From: Photobacterium aquimaris
Lineage (GTDB): Bacteria; Pseudomonadota; Gammaproteobacteria; Enterobacterales; Vibrionaceae
Assembly (NCBI RefSeq): GCF_002954455.1
Contig: NZ_MSCC01000006.1
Span: 30,251-94,250, forward strand
Length of the DNA: 64,000 nucleotides
Reading direction: 5' to 3'
This document shows positions 33,747 to 43,162 of the stretch, in pieces. The notes beneath the pieces are model-generated. The model was given only the letters and a program-made list of their open reading frames with translations, was not told the DNA's origin and searched no databases. Made by a program: the position numbers and the translations under genes. Positions within the stretch are counted from its first letter, which is position 1. The number at the start of each line of letters is the position of its first letter.

Positions 33747-34058
33747 ATGAATGATACTGAATTCCACCAACTGGCCGATCTAGCACTAATGCAGATCGAA
33801 GAAGGCATCGATGAATCCGGTGTTGATATTGAACCAGAAACCACAGGTAATGTGCTGACTTTAGAGTTTGCCAACCGCAGCCAAATCGTTATTAACCGCC
33901 AAGAACCACTGCACGAACTATGGTTAGCTTCAAAATCAGGTGGTTACCATTTTAAATACACTGGTAGCGAATGGCGCTGCACCCGTAGTGATAAAGAATT
34001 ATTTGCACTGCTTAAACAAGAATGCAGCCTCCATGCCGGTGAAAATGTCACTTGGTAA
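33747..34058 (+). CDS. cyaY: iron donor protein CyaY (frataxin homologue)
   Basis: Binds iron and modulates IscS-dependent Fe-S cluster assembly. 103 residues (E. coli 106). Acidic first helix (MNDTEFHQLADLALMQIEEGIDE) then the beta sheet with VLTLEFANRSQIVINRQEP, HELWLASKSGGYHF and the ending typical of the family. The ATG at 33747 fits; an in-frame extension to 33663 would overlap lptM and lacks homology. Divergent from lptM, convergent with cyaA. Confidence 0.95.
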   Translation: MNDTEFHQLADLALMQIEEGIDESGVDIEPETTGNVLTLEFANRSQIVINRQEPLHELWLASKSGGYHFKYTGSEWRCTRSDKELFALLKQECSLHAGENVTW

Positions 34059-34083
34059 TGCCAATGTGATTTATCGCAGCAAT

Positions 34084-34115
34084 AAAAAAGCCTTCAAAAA
34101 ATGAAGGCTTTTTTC
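34084..34115. terminator. bidirectional terminator between cyaY and cyaA
   Basis: Stem AAGCCTTCA/TGAAGGCTT with A6 to the left and T6 to the right. Confidence 0.93.
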
Positions 34116-34138
34116 TACGTTAATTAACACTCACAGCG

Positions 34139-36697
34139 TTAATTAAGATTAATACCGTTATTTGTTGCTTCAGTATTGTCATTACGACGGCCCACTTGAC
34201 CACTTTTAAACGGCAATACTTGCAATTCACCTTTATCATTATGCGCAATATCGTAAAACTGCGGCAAATTGAAATTGATGAAATTAGCACTATAGCTAAA
34301 ACGATCTTGTGATGAGGTATAAAAACGGTTCACACCGTGCACCATCTCATCTTTATTGCCATTGCACTGGCGATACACTTCCATTTGGTTGGTTTCATCT
34401 AAAATATAGATATTGAAACCTTGATCGCAATCTTCAAAAAAGAACTGAATCAAACCTTCACTGGCATAAGCATCAACAATTTCAGGTGGGTGCGGCTCAT
34501 CGGTTTTCCCCATCACCACTTTAGGTATATCACTGACTTTATTTGATGAAATACAACTATAAAAATCAACTGAATTTTCAAGTCGTTGTACTGAAACACC
34601 ACGGCGCTCAAAAAATAAGCCATAGGTTTCATCAGCGATATGGACCGCTTTAAAGCGACGGCGCTTTTCCTCTTCAACCGGTTTTAGGCGCATTTCAATA
34701 CACTCAGCTACCAATTGATAAACCACATTACGAATTAAACCACGCATATGTTTGCTGTAACAAAACACATCAATCGCTTCGGGTGGAATCGCATCGTGGT
34801 GCATTTTACCCAACATGGTTTTCAACGCATCCAGCATGGCATAGTTACCGCTGAAATTCAGAGTACGTACTTCATTCCACGAGTTACGATAAACCAAGTC
34901 GACACTGCCGACTAAGCACTTTTGCTCAGGACCATAGCTAAAAATATCGGTGGTTTTAAAATCAAATCGCACCGAACGATTTTTTAGCTCAGTGGTTGGA
35001 TCGGTTTCTAAATTAACAAACAAACCTAATTGACGAATTTCACACGGGCTCGATAACGCTTGTAAGCCTGGGTGCGGACGACGAATTGGAAAGGTGTTAC
35101 GAATATCACTCACCAGTTGATACAGTTTATCTAAATCCATATCAGCATTACGCGCCACTGTGTGTAAGTGGGTCGATTCGGTCAACAAGCCATTAAAATA
35201 GCTCCATGCCACTAACTTTGACAGATAGCGGTTATGCTCTAACGATGGTTGACCTAAAATGTATTTTGCTTCAATCGGTTGTTTATATAAATACCAACCC
35301 GCGGCATTAGTTCGCCCTTCAGGCACTTGAATAAACGTCAGATCAGGTTCATGTAAATCCGGTGATATTTGCGGATTTAATAGCGTCACCTTACCGGGCA
35401 GCACCTCAAAGGCAGCATATAATTTACGCGCCAGAATACTGATATCTTCAGGACTAATAGCCGAGGTAATATCATTACGGCGCGCAAAACGAATCAGATT
35501 TCGGTAACTGAGCATCAATGCATCAAGCAGCTCGTTATGAGCCTGCTTTACTTGAGCAACCTTCCAATTACGGCGATTATCAAGTTCAGCCACGACTTCA
35601 GTCGACCATTGCCACCGCTCAGTTAACTGTTGCAGCGCACGTCGGCGCCATACTACAGAACCAGACGTTGGCTTACGGGTTAATTTTTCATGGGTTTTAA
35701 GATAGAAACAGCGGCGGACTAAATCAAGACGACGATGATCATCAATGCGCTCTAAATAACGGGTCACTTTCTCAAGCATTAAATAATAAGCATCCATGCA
35801 GTATTCACTGCGATCTTCAGCAAAGAAGCGGCGCTTGCCATCAAGACTTAATAATTGGGTATGTGGGTATTCCCATGAATAGGCTTCAAGTAGGATCGCT
35901 TTTAGTACCGATTTATAAGGTGAATCGATACTTTTGTATAACTGCCATAAACTAGAACCAAAATATTCTTCAGCAGGAATACGCATCAAGCCACCAAAAT
36001 CAATCCATTGGTCGCGTTGAATATAACCTTTAGCTACCAGACCATCGATATATTGGTCATAGCACTCTTCCATCTCTGGTGGCACCATAAACCATAATAA
36101 AGGTAATCCAGCTAAACAGACGGCAGAACGATAAAATTCATCAAGCAACAATAAATGCTGACTTGAACCACAGTTCTCACCGGTCATGGCTTCAGAAAAG
36201 TTATCACGGAAACGGTTTTCATCGATCAAAAAGAAGTTGGCTTCAACCCCTTGCTCCATCGCCCATAGAGAAACGAGGCTACATTTACGATCTAATGCTT
36301 CACGGCTATGGCTATTTAATGACGTAGGAATGCAGACCCAAATATCGAGATCACTAGTAAGACTTTGCCCCATAGAAGAAGTACTACCCATGGCATAAAG
36401 ACCTGTAATTGGGCAGTCGGCGTCATCAACCACTAGTGGTTCAACTGGCATTACCGCATTAAGCGCGCAATCATTGACAAATTGCTGCTGCACGTCAGTA
36501 GCGATAAAATGCGCAATCCCCTGAGGTACTTGTTGATCAAGATACCCCGGCAAGGCTGGGTGGTTATAATGTAATAAGACAGGTAACAGATCAAAAACCT
36601 GTACCGACGGCTCATTCATTGCTAAGCGTGCACGTTCAATACGAAGCTCAGTCAGTGAGTCCAGTCTACCTTTTAGCGTCTTGATATAATTTTGCAA
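34139..36697 (-). CDS. cyaA: class I adenylate cyclase
   Basis: Makes cAMP for CRP-dependent catabolite control. 852 residues (E. coli 848). The catalytic N-terminal domain has MGSTSSMGQSLTSDLDIWVC, the nucleotidyltransferase G-S/D-x-D signature, then EAYSWEYP, LDLVRRCFYLK and GWYLYKQP, and the C-terminal regulatory half ends with FINFNLPQFYDI. Translation starts with TTG at 36697 behind GGAAGAG, which matches the inefficient UUG start of E. coli cyaA; an alternative ATG start is not available at the conserved N-terminus. Divergent from hemC across a gap with a CRP-like site. Confidence 0.96.
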   Translation of the reverse strand: MQNYIKTLKGRLDSLTELRIERARLAMNEPSVQVFDLLPVLLHYNHPALPGYLDQQVPQGIAHFIATDVQQQFVNDCALNAVMPVEPLVVDDADCPITGLYAMGSTSSMGQSLTSDLDIWVCIPTSLNSHSREALDRKCSLVSLWAMEQGVEANFFLIDENRFRDNFSEAMTGENCGSSQHLLLLDEFYRSAVCLAGLPLLWFMVPPEMEECYDQYIDGLVAKGYIQRDQWIDFGGLMRIPAEEYFGSSLWQLYKSIDSPYKSVLKAILLEAYSWEYPHTQLLSLDGKRRFFAEDRSEYCMDAYYLMLEKVTRYLERIDDHRRLDLVRRCFYLKTHEKLTRKPTSGSVVWRRRALQQLTERWQWSTEVVAELDNRRNWKVAQVKQAHNELLDALMLSYRNLIRFARRNDITSAISPEDISILARKLYAAFEVLPGKVTLLNPQISPDLHEPDLTFIQVPEGRTNAAGWYLYKQPIEAKYILGQPSLEHNRYLSKLVAWSYFNGLLTESTHLHTVARNADMDLDKLYQLVSDIRNTFPIRRPHPGLQALSSPCEIRQLGLFVNLETDPTTELKNRSVRFDFKTTDIFSYGPEQKCLVGSVDLVYRNSWNEVRTLNFSGNYAMLDALKTMLGKMHHDAIPPEAIDVFCYSKHMRGLIRNVVYQLVAECIEMRLKPVEEEKRRRFKAVHIADETYGLFFERRGVSVQRLENSVDFYSCISSNKVSDIPKVVMGKTDEPHPPEIVDAYASEGLIQFFFEDCDQGFNIYILDETNQMEVYRQCNGNKDEMVHGVNRFYTSSQDRFSYSANFINFNLPQFYDIAHNDKGELQVLPFKSGQVGRRNDNTEATNNGINLN

Positions 36698-37090
36698 ATT
36701 ACTCTTCCAAGAGCTAGCAGTGTTAGTGCGGCCCGCAGTTTGACATTAATAGCGTAAATTTTATTCAAAATAAGAAAAAACGTGATCAATGTATCATTTT
36801 TAATACCTACGGTAAAGATAATGCCAAGCTTGCCCCAGTAACAACTGTCTATGATTCATCCATAATTATCAGGCTATTCATCGTGGCAATAACTAACAGC
36901 AGTTGATTACACTGCAACTAGAAACCGCTCAACGACTTATTGCGATAAATATCACAGTTTGTGTTGTAGCTGACTACACAATAACGCTTGAAATCAGGAA
37001 CCGCAATACACGAATTATCATCCATGCTTAGGTAGTGGTACGATACTGAGTATAAAAAATCATAACCTTGATTAACGGACCCTCTTTACT
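36698..37090. other. cyaA/hemC divergent promoter region
   Basis: 393 bases without a gene, conserved in layout with E. coli. It contains a good CRP-like site (36941-36956) and must carry promoters for cyaA (minus) and the hemCDXY operon (plus). Nothing else is recognised. Confidence 0.7.
36941..36956. promoter_or_regulatory. CRP-like site between cyaA and hemC
   Basis: TGCGATAAATATCACA matches 9 of 10 conserved bases of TGTGA-N6-TCACA. Negative feedback of cAMP-CRP on cyaA is known in E. coli; the same is inferred here, though the site is about 245 bases from the cyaA start. Confidence 0.6.
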
Positions 37091-38026
37091 ATGATGACAA
37101 CACAACCGATTCGTATTGCTACACGCCAAAGCCCATTAGCCATGTGGCAAGCTGAGTTTGTCAAAGCTGCACTCGAACAAGCTCATCCAGGGCTCGTTGT
37201 TGAATTGCTGCCAATGGTAACAAAAGGCGACATCATTTTAGATACTCCTTTAGCAAAAGTGGGCGGTAAAGGCTTATTTGTTAAAGAACTTGAAGTGGCT
37301 ATGCTTGAAGGTCGCGCAGATATCGCGGTGCACTCGATGAAAGATGTGCCAGTAGAATTTCCAGAGGGACTAGGGTTAGTCACGATTTGTGAGCGTGAAG
37401 ATCCGCGTGATGCCTTTGTGTCAAATAACTATGATTCTATTGATGACTTACCTCAAGGCGCGATTGTTGGAACGTCAAGCCTACGCCGCCAATGTCAACT
37501 GCGCGCTCAACGTCCAGATCTGATCGTTAACGACTTGCGTGGTAATGTGAATACTCGCCTACGTAAGCTTGATGAAGGCCAATATGATGCGATTATTTTA
37601 GCGGCAGCAGGACTAAAACGCCTTAAAATGAGCGATCGTATTCGCAGTGAAATTACACCAGAAACCAGTTTACCAGCCGTAGGTCAAGGTGCTGTAGGTA
37701 TTGAATGTCGTCTAAATGATCAACGAGTACGCGAATTGCTTGCTCCGCTAAATCACCAACCGACCGCAACACGTGTTCTGTGTGAGCGTGCGATGAATAA
37801 CCGTCTTCAAGGTGGTTGCCAAGTGCCAATTGGTAGTTATTCAGAACTACAAGACGATACTATTTGGCTACGTGCGTTAGTGGGCGAACCAGATGGCAGT
37901 GTTATTGTTCGTGCTGAAATCAGTGGTCCAATTGCAGCGGCAGAGCAATTAGGTGAAACGTTAGCTGATGAGTTATTAGCTAAAGGGGCCAAAGACATTC
38001 TTGATCGTTTATACGGTAACGCCTAA
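37091..38026 (+). CDS. hemC: hydroxymethylbilane synthase (porphobilinogen deaminase)
   Basis: Polymerises four porphobilinogens into hydroxymethylbilane. 311 residues. IRIATRQSPLAMWQA opens the protein, with KDVP, GTSSLRRQCQL, LRGNVNTRL and the cofactor cysteine in GGCQVPIG (Cys243, or 242 if the second ATG at 37094 is used, matching E. coli Cys242). Heads hemC-hemD-hemX-hemY; its stop overlaps the hemD start by one base. Confidence 0.97.
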   Translation: MMTTQPIRIATRQSPLAMWQAEFVKAALEQAHPGLVVELLPMVTKGDIILDTPLAKVGGKGLFVKELEVAMLEGRADIAVHSMKDVPVEFPEGLGLVTICEREDPRDAFVSNNYDSIDDLPQGAIVGTSSLRRQCQLRAQRPDLIVNDLRGNVNTRLRKLDEGQYDAIILAAAGLKRLKMSDRIRSEITPETSLPAVGQGAVGIECRLNDQRVRELLAPLNHQPTATRVLCERAMNNRLQGGCQVPIGSYSELQDDTIWLRALVGEPDGSVIVRAEISGPIAAAEQLGETLADELLAKGAKDILDRLYGNA

Positions 38027-38775
38027 TGACAGTGCTGATCACCCGTCCAGCACCAGAGTGCGATCAATTGGTCGCACAACTTAATCAAGTGGGGATCAGC
38101 GCGATTGCTCAGCCTTTACTTGAGGTCAAGCAAGGGAAATATATAAATAGATTAATAGAACAAATTCAACAATTGCAACCAGATGACTATATCATTGCAG
38201 TTAGCTATCATGCGGTACGTTTTGCAGCTGATTACTTGATATCACAAGGTGCAGAATGGCCAAAAAACATGCATTATATAGCGGTTGGCGACAAGACTGC
38301 AGCGGCATTAGCCAAAGCCTGTCAACAACCAGTGAGTTCACCTGAAGGTCGCCATGATAGCGAAGCGCTATTAGCATTGCCTGAACTTGCTAATATTCGC
38401 CAACGTAAGGTATTAATCTTACGAGGTAATGGTGGACGCGAATTAATCTATCAAGCATTAACCGCTCGCCATGCCCAAGTCAGTTATTGTGAGACTTATC
38501 AACGCTGCTGGCTTGATCTCGATGCAACACCATTAGTCCAACAGTGGCAACAACAGCACATACAGGCTCTAGTTGTCACTAGTAGTGAACAGTTAATATA
38601 CTTAACGGGATTGATCCCAACTAAGAATTTGACTTGGTTTTATAATTGCCACCTTTTCGTACCAAGTCAACGAGTCGCAGATCAAGCATCGACGCTTGGC
38701 TACAGACATATTTCCACCGTGGGAAGCGCCGCTAATCAGGCGTTATTCACGTTCCTAAAAAGCAACGTAAGCTAA
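38026..38775 (+). CDS. hemD: uroporphyrinogen-III synthase
   Basis: Cyclises hydroxymethylbilane with ring D inversion. 249 residues; this family diverges strongly, but VLITRPAPECDQLVAQL, the YHAVRFA block, YIAVGDKTAAAL, LRGNGGRE and the VTSSEQL region are typical. Position between hemC and hemX settles the call. ATG overlaps the hemC stop (TAATG). Confidence 0.94.
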   Translation: MTVLITRPAPECDQLVAQLNQVGISAIAQPLLEVKQGKYINRLIEQIQQLQPDDYIIAVSYHAVRFAADYLISQGAEWPKNMHYIAVGDKTAAALAKACQQPVSSPEGRHDSEALLALPELANIRQRKVLILRGNGGRELIYQALTARHAQVSYCETYQRCWLDLDATPLVQQWQQQHIQALVVTSSEQLIYLTGLIPTKNLTWFYNCHLFVPSQRVADQASTLGYRHISTVGSAANQALFTFLKSNVS

Positions 38776-38788
38776 CGGAATAATTAGG

Positions 38789-40104
38789 ATGACAGACAAA
38801 ACAACAAACACAAACCCAACCGCTGCGACATCAGCAAAAGATAAGCCTGCGGTTACTACTTCAAAAACAACCAAAACAGCGCCACCAGCCACTAAACAAA
38901 AAAATCTGGTAGCAAAACCGGTTGGGTTGCGATTGCACTAGTATTAGCTCTTGGTGGTGGTCTTTACTATCACGGTCATCAGCAAGGACTACAACAACAG
39001 CAGCAAGTTGCCGCCCTTCAGCAACAAATTGCGACCATGAAAGCTGCCATGCAAGCTGATCAGCAGCAAACCCTTGGCATGGTCAATAATGAACTACGTA
39101 CAGCTCAACAAAATGTTGAACAAGGCATTAGTCAGCAGCAAAAATCGATTGATTCACTTCAAACAGCCATTGCCGATTTAAAAGGCCAAGAGCCTGATGA
39201 TTGGTTATTAGCAGAAGCGGATTACTTGGTTAAGATGGCTGGACGTAAGTTATGGCTAGAGCATGACGTAACCAGCGCAACCTTATTATTGGAAGCTGCC
39301 GATCATCGTATTGCTGAGCTTAATGACCCAAGTCTTAAAGGACTACGTCAAGCAATGAGCAATGACATCACTGCGCTAAAATCAATCACTGTTGTTGATC
39401 GTGATGGCATCGTATTACGCCTTAACAGCCTTGAAAACAGTATTGATAGCTTACCATTAGCTAATGCTGTATTAGCCAAAGCTGAGCCACAGCAAAACCC
39501 AACCGTTAGCCAGTCTGTTGATGATTGGAAAGATAATTTAATAACCTCATTAAAGAACTTTAGTGAGAATTTTATTACTTACCGTAAGCGTGATGGCAGT
39601 GTGGTACCGTTACTATCACCAAAACAAGATTTCTATCTACAGCAAAATATCACCAACAAGCTTGAGACAGCTATTGCAGCAGTATATCGCGATCAAGGTA
39701 CTATTTACCGCGAATCAATCGCAACTGCGATCAAATGGGCACAACAGTACTACGACTTATCATCACCTAAAACCCAAAGTTTTATTGCTGGCTTACAGCA
39801 ACTAGAACAACAAAATGTGAATGTTGATTATCCTGCTAAGCTGCAATCACAAGCACTGATCACTAAATTAGTCAATCAAGTGTTACGCAATAAAATGTCA
39901 GCGCTGAGTGATGCAACAACGCCAACTAAAGCACAACCTAAGCCACAACCAAAAGCACTAAAACTGATAAAAACTGATGCAGTTAGCGCAACTTCATCGG
40001 CTGCAACACCATCAACTACAACAAAGAAAGTGATGCTGCTAGAAAAGCCTGCACCAGCAACATCTGCAGCAGTAACTAGCACTGTTAAAGAGGAAACCAA
40101 ATAA
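38789..40104 (+). CDS. hemX: HemX-like protein with an apparent -1 frameshift
   Basis: Membrane protein of the hem operon, often labelled uroporphyrinogen-III C-methyltransferase although that activity is doubtful. The ATG at 38789 (AGG upstream, 13 bases after hemD) begins a Thr/Lys-rich N-terminus, but that frame stops at 38939-38941. A -1 shift within the run of seven A at 38898-38904 restores one frame of about 438 residues: KSGSKTGWVAIALVLALGG (membrane anchor), a Gln-rich coiled coil, the HemX domain, and a Lys/Pro/Thr tail ending at 40104. The part from the ATG at 39037 (355 residues) is uninterrupted. It could be a mutation, slippage at A7 or an assembly error. Confidence 0.85.
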
Positions 40105-41291
40105 TGGTTAAATTGTTGTTATTGGTCATCGCTCTGATTGCCGGTATCATTGTCAGCCCCGATCTTGCTGGTCATCAAGGCTATGTGTTGATCTCGTTTG
40201 CCAATCAAACCATCGAGATGAGTTTAACCACGCTTATTATTGTCGCAATTGCTATCGTTGCGATCTTTTTTGTTCTTGAGTTTATTCTGCGCCGCCTATT
40301 TTCTTTTGGTAGCTCAACTCGTGGTTGGTTCAGTGGTCGTCAAGTCCGTAAAGCTCGTCGTAATACCGTCGAAGGACTATTAAAAGTTGCTGAAGGTGAT
40401 TGGAAAGCGGCTGAAAAAATGCTTTCTAAGTCAGCTAAATACAGTGACGCGCCGATTCTAAACTACTTAGCCGCAGCAGAAGCTGCACAAGGGCTTGGTA
40501 AAACTCAACAACGTGACCAGTATTTACTGCTGGCTGCAGAGCAAGACACAGAAAACCTCGCGGTATCATTAACCCGTGCCAAGCTTCAAATTCGCCAACA
40601 ACAATTTGAACAAGCATTAGCAACCTTGCAAGACGTTCATCAAAACAACCCACGTAATCCGATGGCGCTGAACTTATTACAACAATGTTACTTACAGTTA
40701 GAAGATTGGAAAGCGCTGCTAGCTCTACTGCCTCTACTAACAAAAGCTGGTGTGATTACTGCTGCAGAAGAAGCACAATTAGACATTCAAGCACAATGCG
40801 GCCAAATGCATCACTTAAGTCAGCAAAGCGGTAGTGATGGTTTAATCAGCTATTGGAACAGCATGAATCGTAAAGACAAACATAACCCTGCTTTAGTGGC
40901 ATGTTTTGTTAAGCAGATGATTGTTCGCCACGCTGATTCTGATGCATTTCCTATCTTGCGTGATGCTATCAAGAAAAACCCTGAGCAGAATTTAATTAGC
41001 TTAATGCCACAATTAACCCTGCCAGATCGCCACCCAGCGATTGTGAGTCTGCAAGACTTATTAGCCAATAATAGTAACAACCCTGCACTACAAAGTGCAT
41101 TAGGACAGATGCTAATGGCTGATAAACAATGGCAACCTGCGAAACAACATTTAGAAAAAGCCATAGCAATACGCCCAGATGTTACCGACTTTGCACACTT
41201 AGTTGCTACCCTTGAGCAACTTGGCGATAAACAAGCCGCAGCAGAGGTTTCACGCCAGGCATTGCAACTGGCAAAACCTGATCAAGCGTAA
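40104..41291 (+). CDS. hemY: HemY-like tetratricopeptide membrane protein
   Basis: 395 residues. Two N-terminal membrane segments (about 1-20 and 40-66), then cytoplasmic or periplasmic tetratricopeptide-like repeats (EGDWKAAEKMLSKSA, QQQFEQALATLQDVHQNNP, DKQWQPAKQHLEKAI). Conserved last gene of hemCDXY in gammaproteobacteria; a scaffold role in late haem synthesis is supposed, not shown. It is unrelated to the HemY-type protoporphyrinogen oxidase. Its ATG overlaps the hemX stop by one base. Confidence 0.93.
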   Translation: MVKLLLLVIALIAGIIVSPDLAGHQGYVLISFANQTIEMSLTTLIIVAIAIVAIFFVLEFILRRLFSFGSSTRGWFSGRQVRKARRNTVEGLLKVAEGDWKAAEKMLSKSAKYSDAPILNYLAAAEAAQGLGKTQQRDQYLLLAAEQDTENLAVSLTRAKLQIRQQQFEQALATLQDVHQNNPRNPMALNLLQQCYLQLEDWKALLALLPLLTKAGVITAAEEAQLDIQAQCGQMHHLSQQSGSDGLISYWNSMNRKDKHNPALVACFVKQMIVRHADSDAFPILRDAIKKNPEQNLISLMPQLTLPDRHPAIVSLQDLLANNSNNPALQSALGQMLMADKQWQPAKQHLEKAIAIRPDVTDFAHLVATLEQLGDKQAAAEVSRQALQLAKPDQA

Positions 41292-41304
41292 GTTTTAAAG
41301 CTGA

Positions 41305-41331
41305 AAAAAGCGCCTTTATGGCGCTTTTTTT
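41305..41331 (+). terminator. hem operon terminator
   Basis: Stem AGCGCC/GGCGCT with A-run before and T7 after, 14 bases past hemY. Confidence 0.92.
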
Positions 41332-41471
41332 CGTCTAGATAACAGTTTCCACATTAACATGTATCTAAATGTAAACAGCCATTACAAGGTATATCTGCCC
41401 CATTGCTCCTTGGAGATAAACACGTTTCAATAGCCACTCTGCCCTTTTTATTTAACATTTGGATAACTGTT

Positions 41472-41564
41472 ATGGATATGCTTCCTTGGCTGATTGTTTC
41501 AGGTATTATGGTGTCAGTAATTGTTGGCGTAATGATGGCTGTATTAATTAAGCACGCTGATTAA
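41472..41564 (+). CDS. 30-residue single-span membrane mini-protein
   Basis: ATG at 41472 opens MDMLPWLIVSGIMVSVIVG, continues VMMAVLIKHAD and stops at TAA. Almost the whole chain is one hydrophobic helix with a short charged end, like CydX-type or other small membrane proteins, but I do not recognise the family. GGATAA lies upstream, the hem terminator separates it from hemY, and a very long terminator hairpin follows the stop at once, so it seems to have its own transcript. Existence is inferred from this layout. Confidence 0.6.
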   Translation: MDMLPWLIVSGIMVSVIVGVMMAVLIKHAD

Positions 41565-41612
41565 TGAATACCAATAAAAAGCTCCGCTAAGGAGGCTTTT
41601 TATTGGTATTCA
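41564..41612. terminator. long terminator hairpin after the mini-protein gene
   Basis: Arms GAATACCAATAAAAAG/CTTTTTATTGGTATTC with an inner CTCC/GGAGG stem; T5 on the plus side and A5 on the minus side allow action on both strands. Confidence 0.85.
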
Positions 41613-41626
41613 TTATTGAAAAACCA

Positions 41627-42094
41627 TTATGCTAATCCCAACGCTTGCTTGGTTTTACGTAATTGCTTATCAAATTTTGCCACCGCTTTAGCAGCTTTTT
41701 TTAATTGTTTGGTCTTTTTCTTGGCTAATTTTTTAAGTTTATCAGTCTGCTTTAGCAATTCATCGGGCTGTTCAACAACCTCGGTTTGCTCAACCACACT
41801 CACCATCTCAATTCGACTTTGACCAACAGCTGTCGGCCTTGGCAAACTGTGAATATTCATAATCACCGGCGCCACGGGTGCTGATGCTGCCAAAGTGATA
41901 ACCGAGGCTGGCGTTAGCACTGCAGTTGAAGGCATAGCATTGGTTAAGCGGCTTGGCTTACATAAATAGTCTTTATCACTCGCGACTCGAGTACAGCTCG
42001 CACAAATAAATTTTGGCTCACTGACAATTTTTGTGATTGTCGCAAATTGATCGGCAATTTCAGCACGACGATACTTACACAACGACTTCACCAT
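41627..42094 (-). CDS. unrecognised protein with Cys-rich N-terminus and Lys-rich C-terminus
   Basis: 155 residues from the ATG at 42094, which has GAGG about eight bases upstream (an in-frame GTG at 42115 is weaker). The N-terminus holds four cysteines, Cys6, 31, 34 and 45, in SLCKYRR, FICASCTRV and YLCKPSRL, suggesting a small zinc site. A low-complexity Val/Ala/Pro middle leads to a strongly basic helix (KKLAKKKTKQLKKAAKA) that could bind nucleic acid or form a coiled coil. I recall similar vibrio hypotheticals but no function. Downstream of rsmJ, same strand, 102-base gap. Confidence 0.75.
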   Translation of the reverse strand: MVKSLCKYRRAEIADQFATITKIVSEPKFICASCTRVASDKDYLCKPSRLTNAMPSTAVLTPASVITLAASAPVAPVIMNIHSLPRPTAVGQSRIEMVSVVEQTEVVEQPDELLKQTDKLKKLAKKKTKQLKKAAKAVAKFDKQLRKTKQALGLA

Positions 42095-42196
42095 CAACGC
42101 ATCCTCACTCAACACTCACCAGAATTACGACATTAAACGATAATGATTCGTAATTCCAGTAATGAATCTATTAGTGAGTGTAAAATGTGTAACTTT

Positions 42197-42985
42197 TTAT
42201 TTTTGAGTATCGCTAGTTTTCATGCCTGCTTTGACATAAATATCAAAGCGGTTTTTCTTGGTTTCAATTGCCATCGAAGGCTTAGCATTGGCTAAAAATT
42301 CAGCATAATCTGGTCGCTTAACCACAATCCGTTTGGTGGCTAATGCATACGCAGGTGCAAACAATTCGTCCGCATCTAAATCGGCACCAACCAAGGTTTG
42401 AAACACCCGCATTTCTTTTTTAACTAACGCTGATTTCTTTTTATGGGGATACATTGGATCTAAGTAAATAACTTCAGGGGCAATAAAATCTTTATCGGCA
42501 GCTAATTGCAATAAAGCATCTTGGCTCGATGCGTGCAGTAATTGCATCCGTTCACTGACCCAATGACCAATTTCAGGATCTGCTTTAGCACGAGCTAAAC
42601 CATCATCAAGCAATGCCGCCACCACCGGATGGCGCTCAACCAGTTGTACCTTACAACCTAATGAAGCCAATACAAACGCATCACGTCCTAAACCAGCTGT
42701 CGCATCAAGCACTGTTGGAGTGATACCATTTTTCAATCCCACGGCTTTAGCAATCGCCTGGCCGCGGCCACCACCAAATTTACGTCGATGTGCTACTGCA
42801 CCACTGGCCAAATCGACAAAAACAGCCCCTAATTTAGGTTCATCTAACTTACGCAACTCTAGTTGATTCGCGGTTAATACTAACGCAAAGCAACTGTGCT
42901 CATCATGCGTCAATCCCCAGCGGGCGGCGAGTTGATCTAATTCAGACTGACGTTGAGGAACTTCACAAAGTAAGGCTAGTTGCAC
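42197..42985 (-). CDS. rsmJ: 16S rRNA (guanine(1516)-N2)-methyltransferase RsmJ
   Basis: Methylates G1516 of 16S rRNA. 262 residues. LVLTANQLELRKLDEPKLGAVFVD, AHRRKFGGGRGQAIAKAVG, the SAM motif LDATAGLGRDAFVLASLG, LDPMYPHKKKSALVKKEMR and KRPDYA are all RsmJ blocks. The start GTG at 42985 has GGAG six bases upstream and gives a family-like N-terminus (MQLALLCEV); an in-frame stretch to 43027 is not supported. Confidence 0.95.
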   Translation of the reverse strand: MQLALLCEVPQRQSELDQLAARWGLTHDEHSCFALVLTANQLELRKLDEPKLGAVFVDLASGAVAHRRKFGGGRGQAIAKAVGLKNGITPTVLDATAGLGRDAFVLASLGCKVQLVERHPVVAALLDDGLARAKADPEIGHWVSERMQLLHASSQDALLQLAADKDFIAPEVIYLDPMYPHKKKSALVKKEMRVFQTLVGADLDADELFAPAYALATKRIVVKRPDYAEFLANAKPSMAIETKKNRFDIYVKAGMKTSDTQK

Positions 42986-43162
42986 TGCATTCTCCGATAT
43001 CAAACACTTTCTATTCCGCTCAATCATAGGAAATAGATGCTATAGGCGGCGAATTATAGCACCACAAATCACGCTTGGCTCTGGTATCACCACCTAACAT
43101 AAGGATAAGATAGTCCAAGATCGCAGCCTGCGAATAACTTAGCGAGCCAAAAAGGAATTGTG

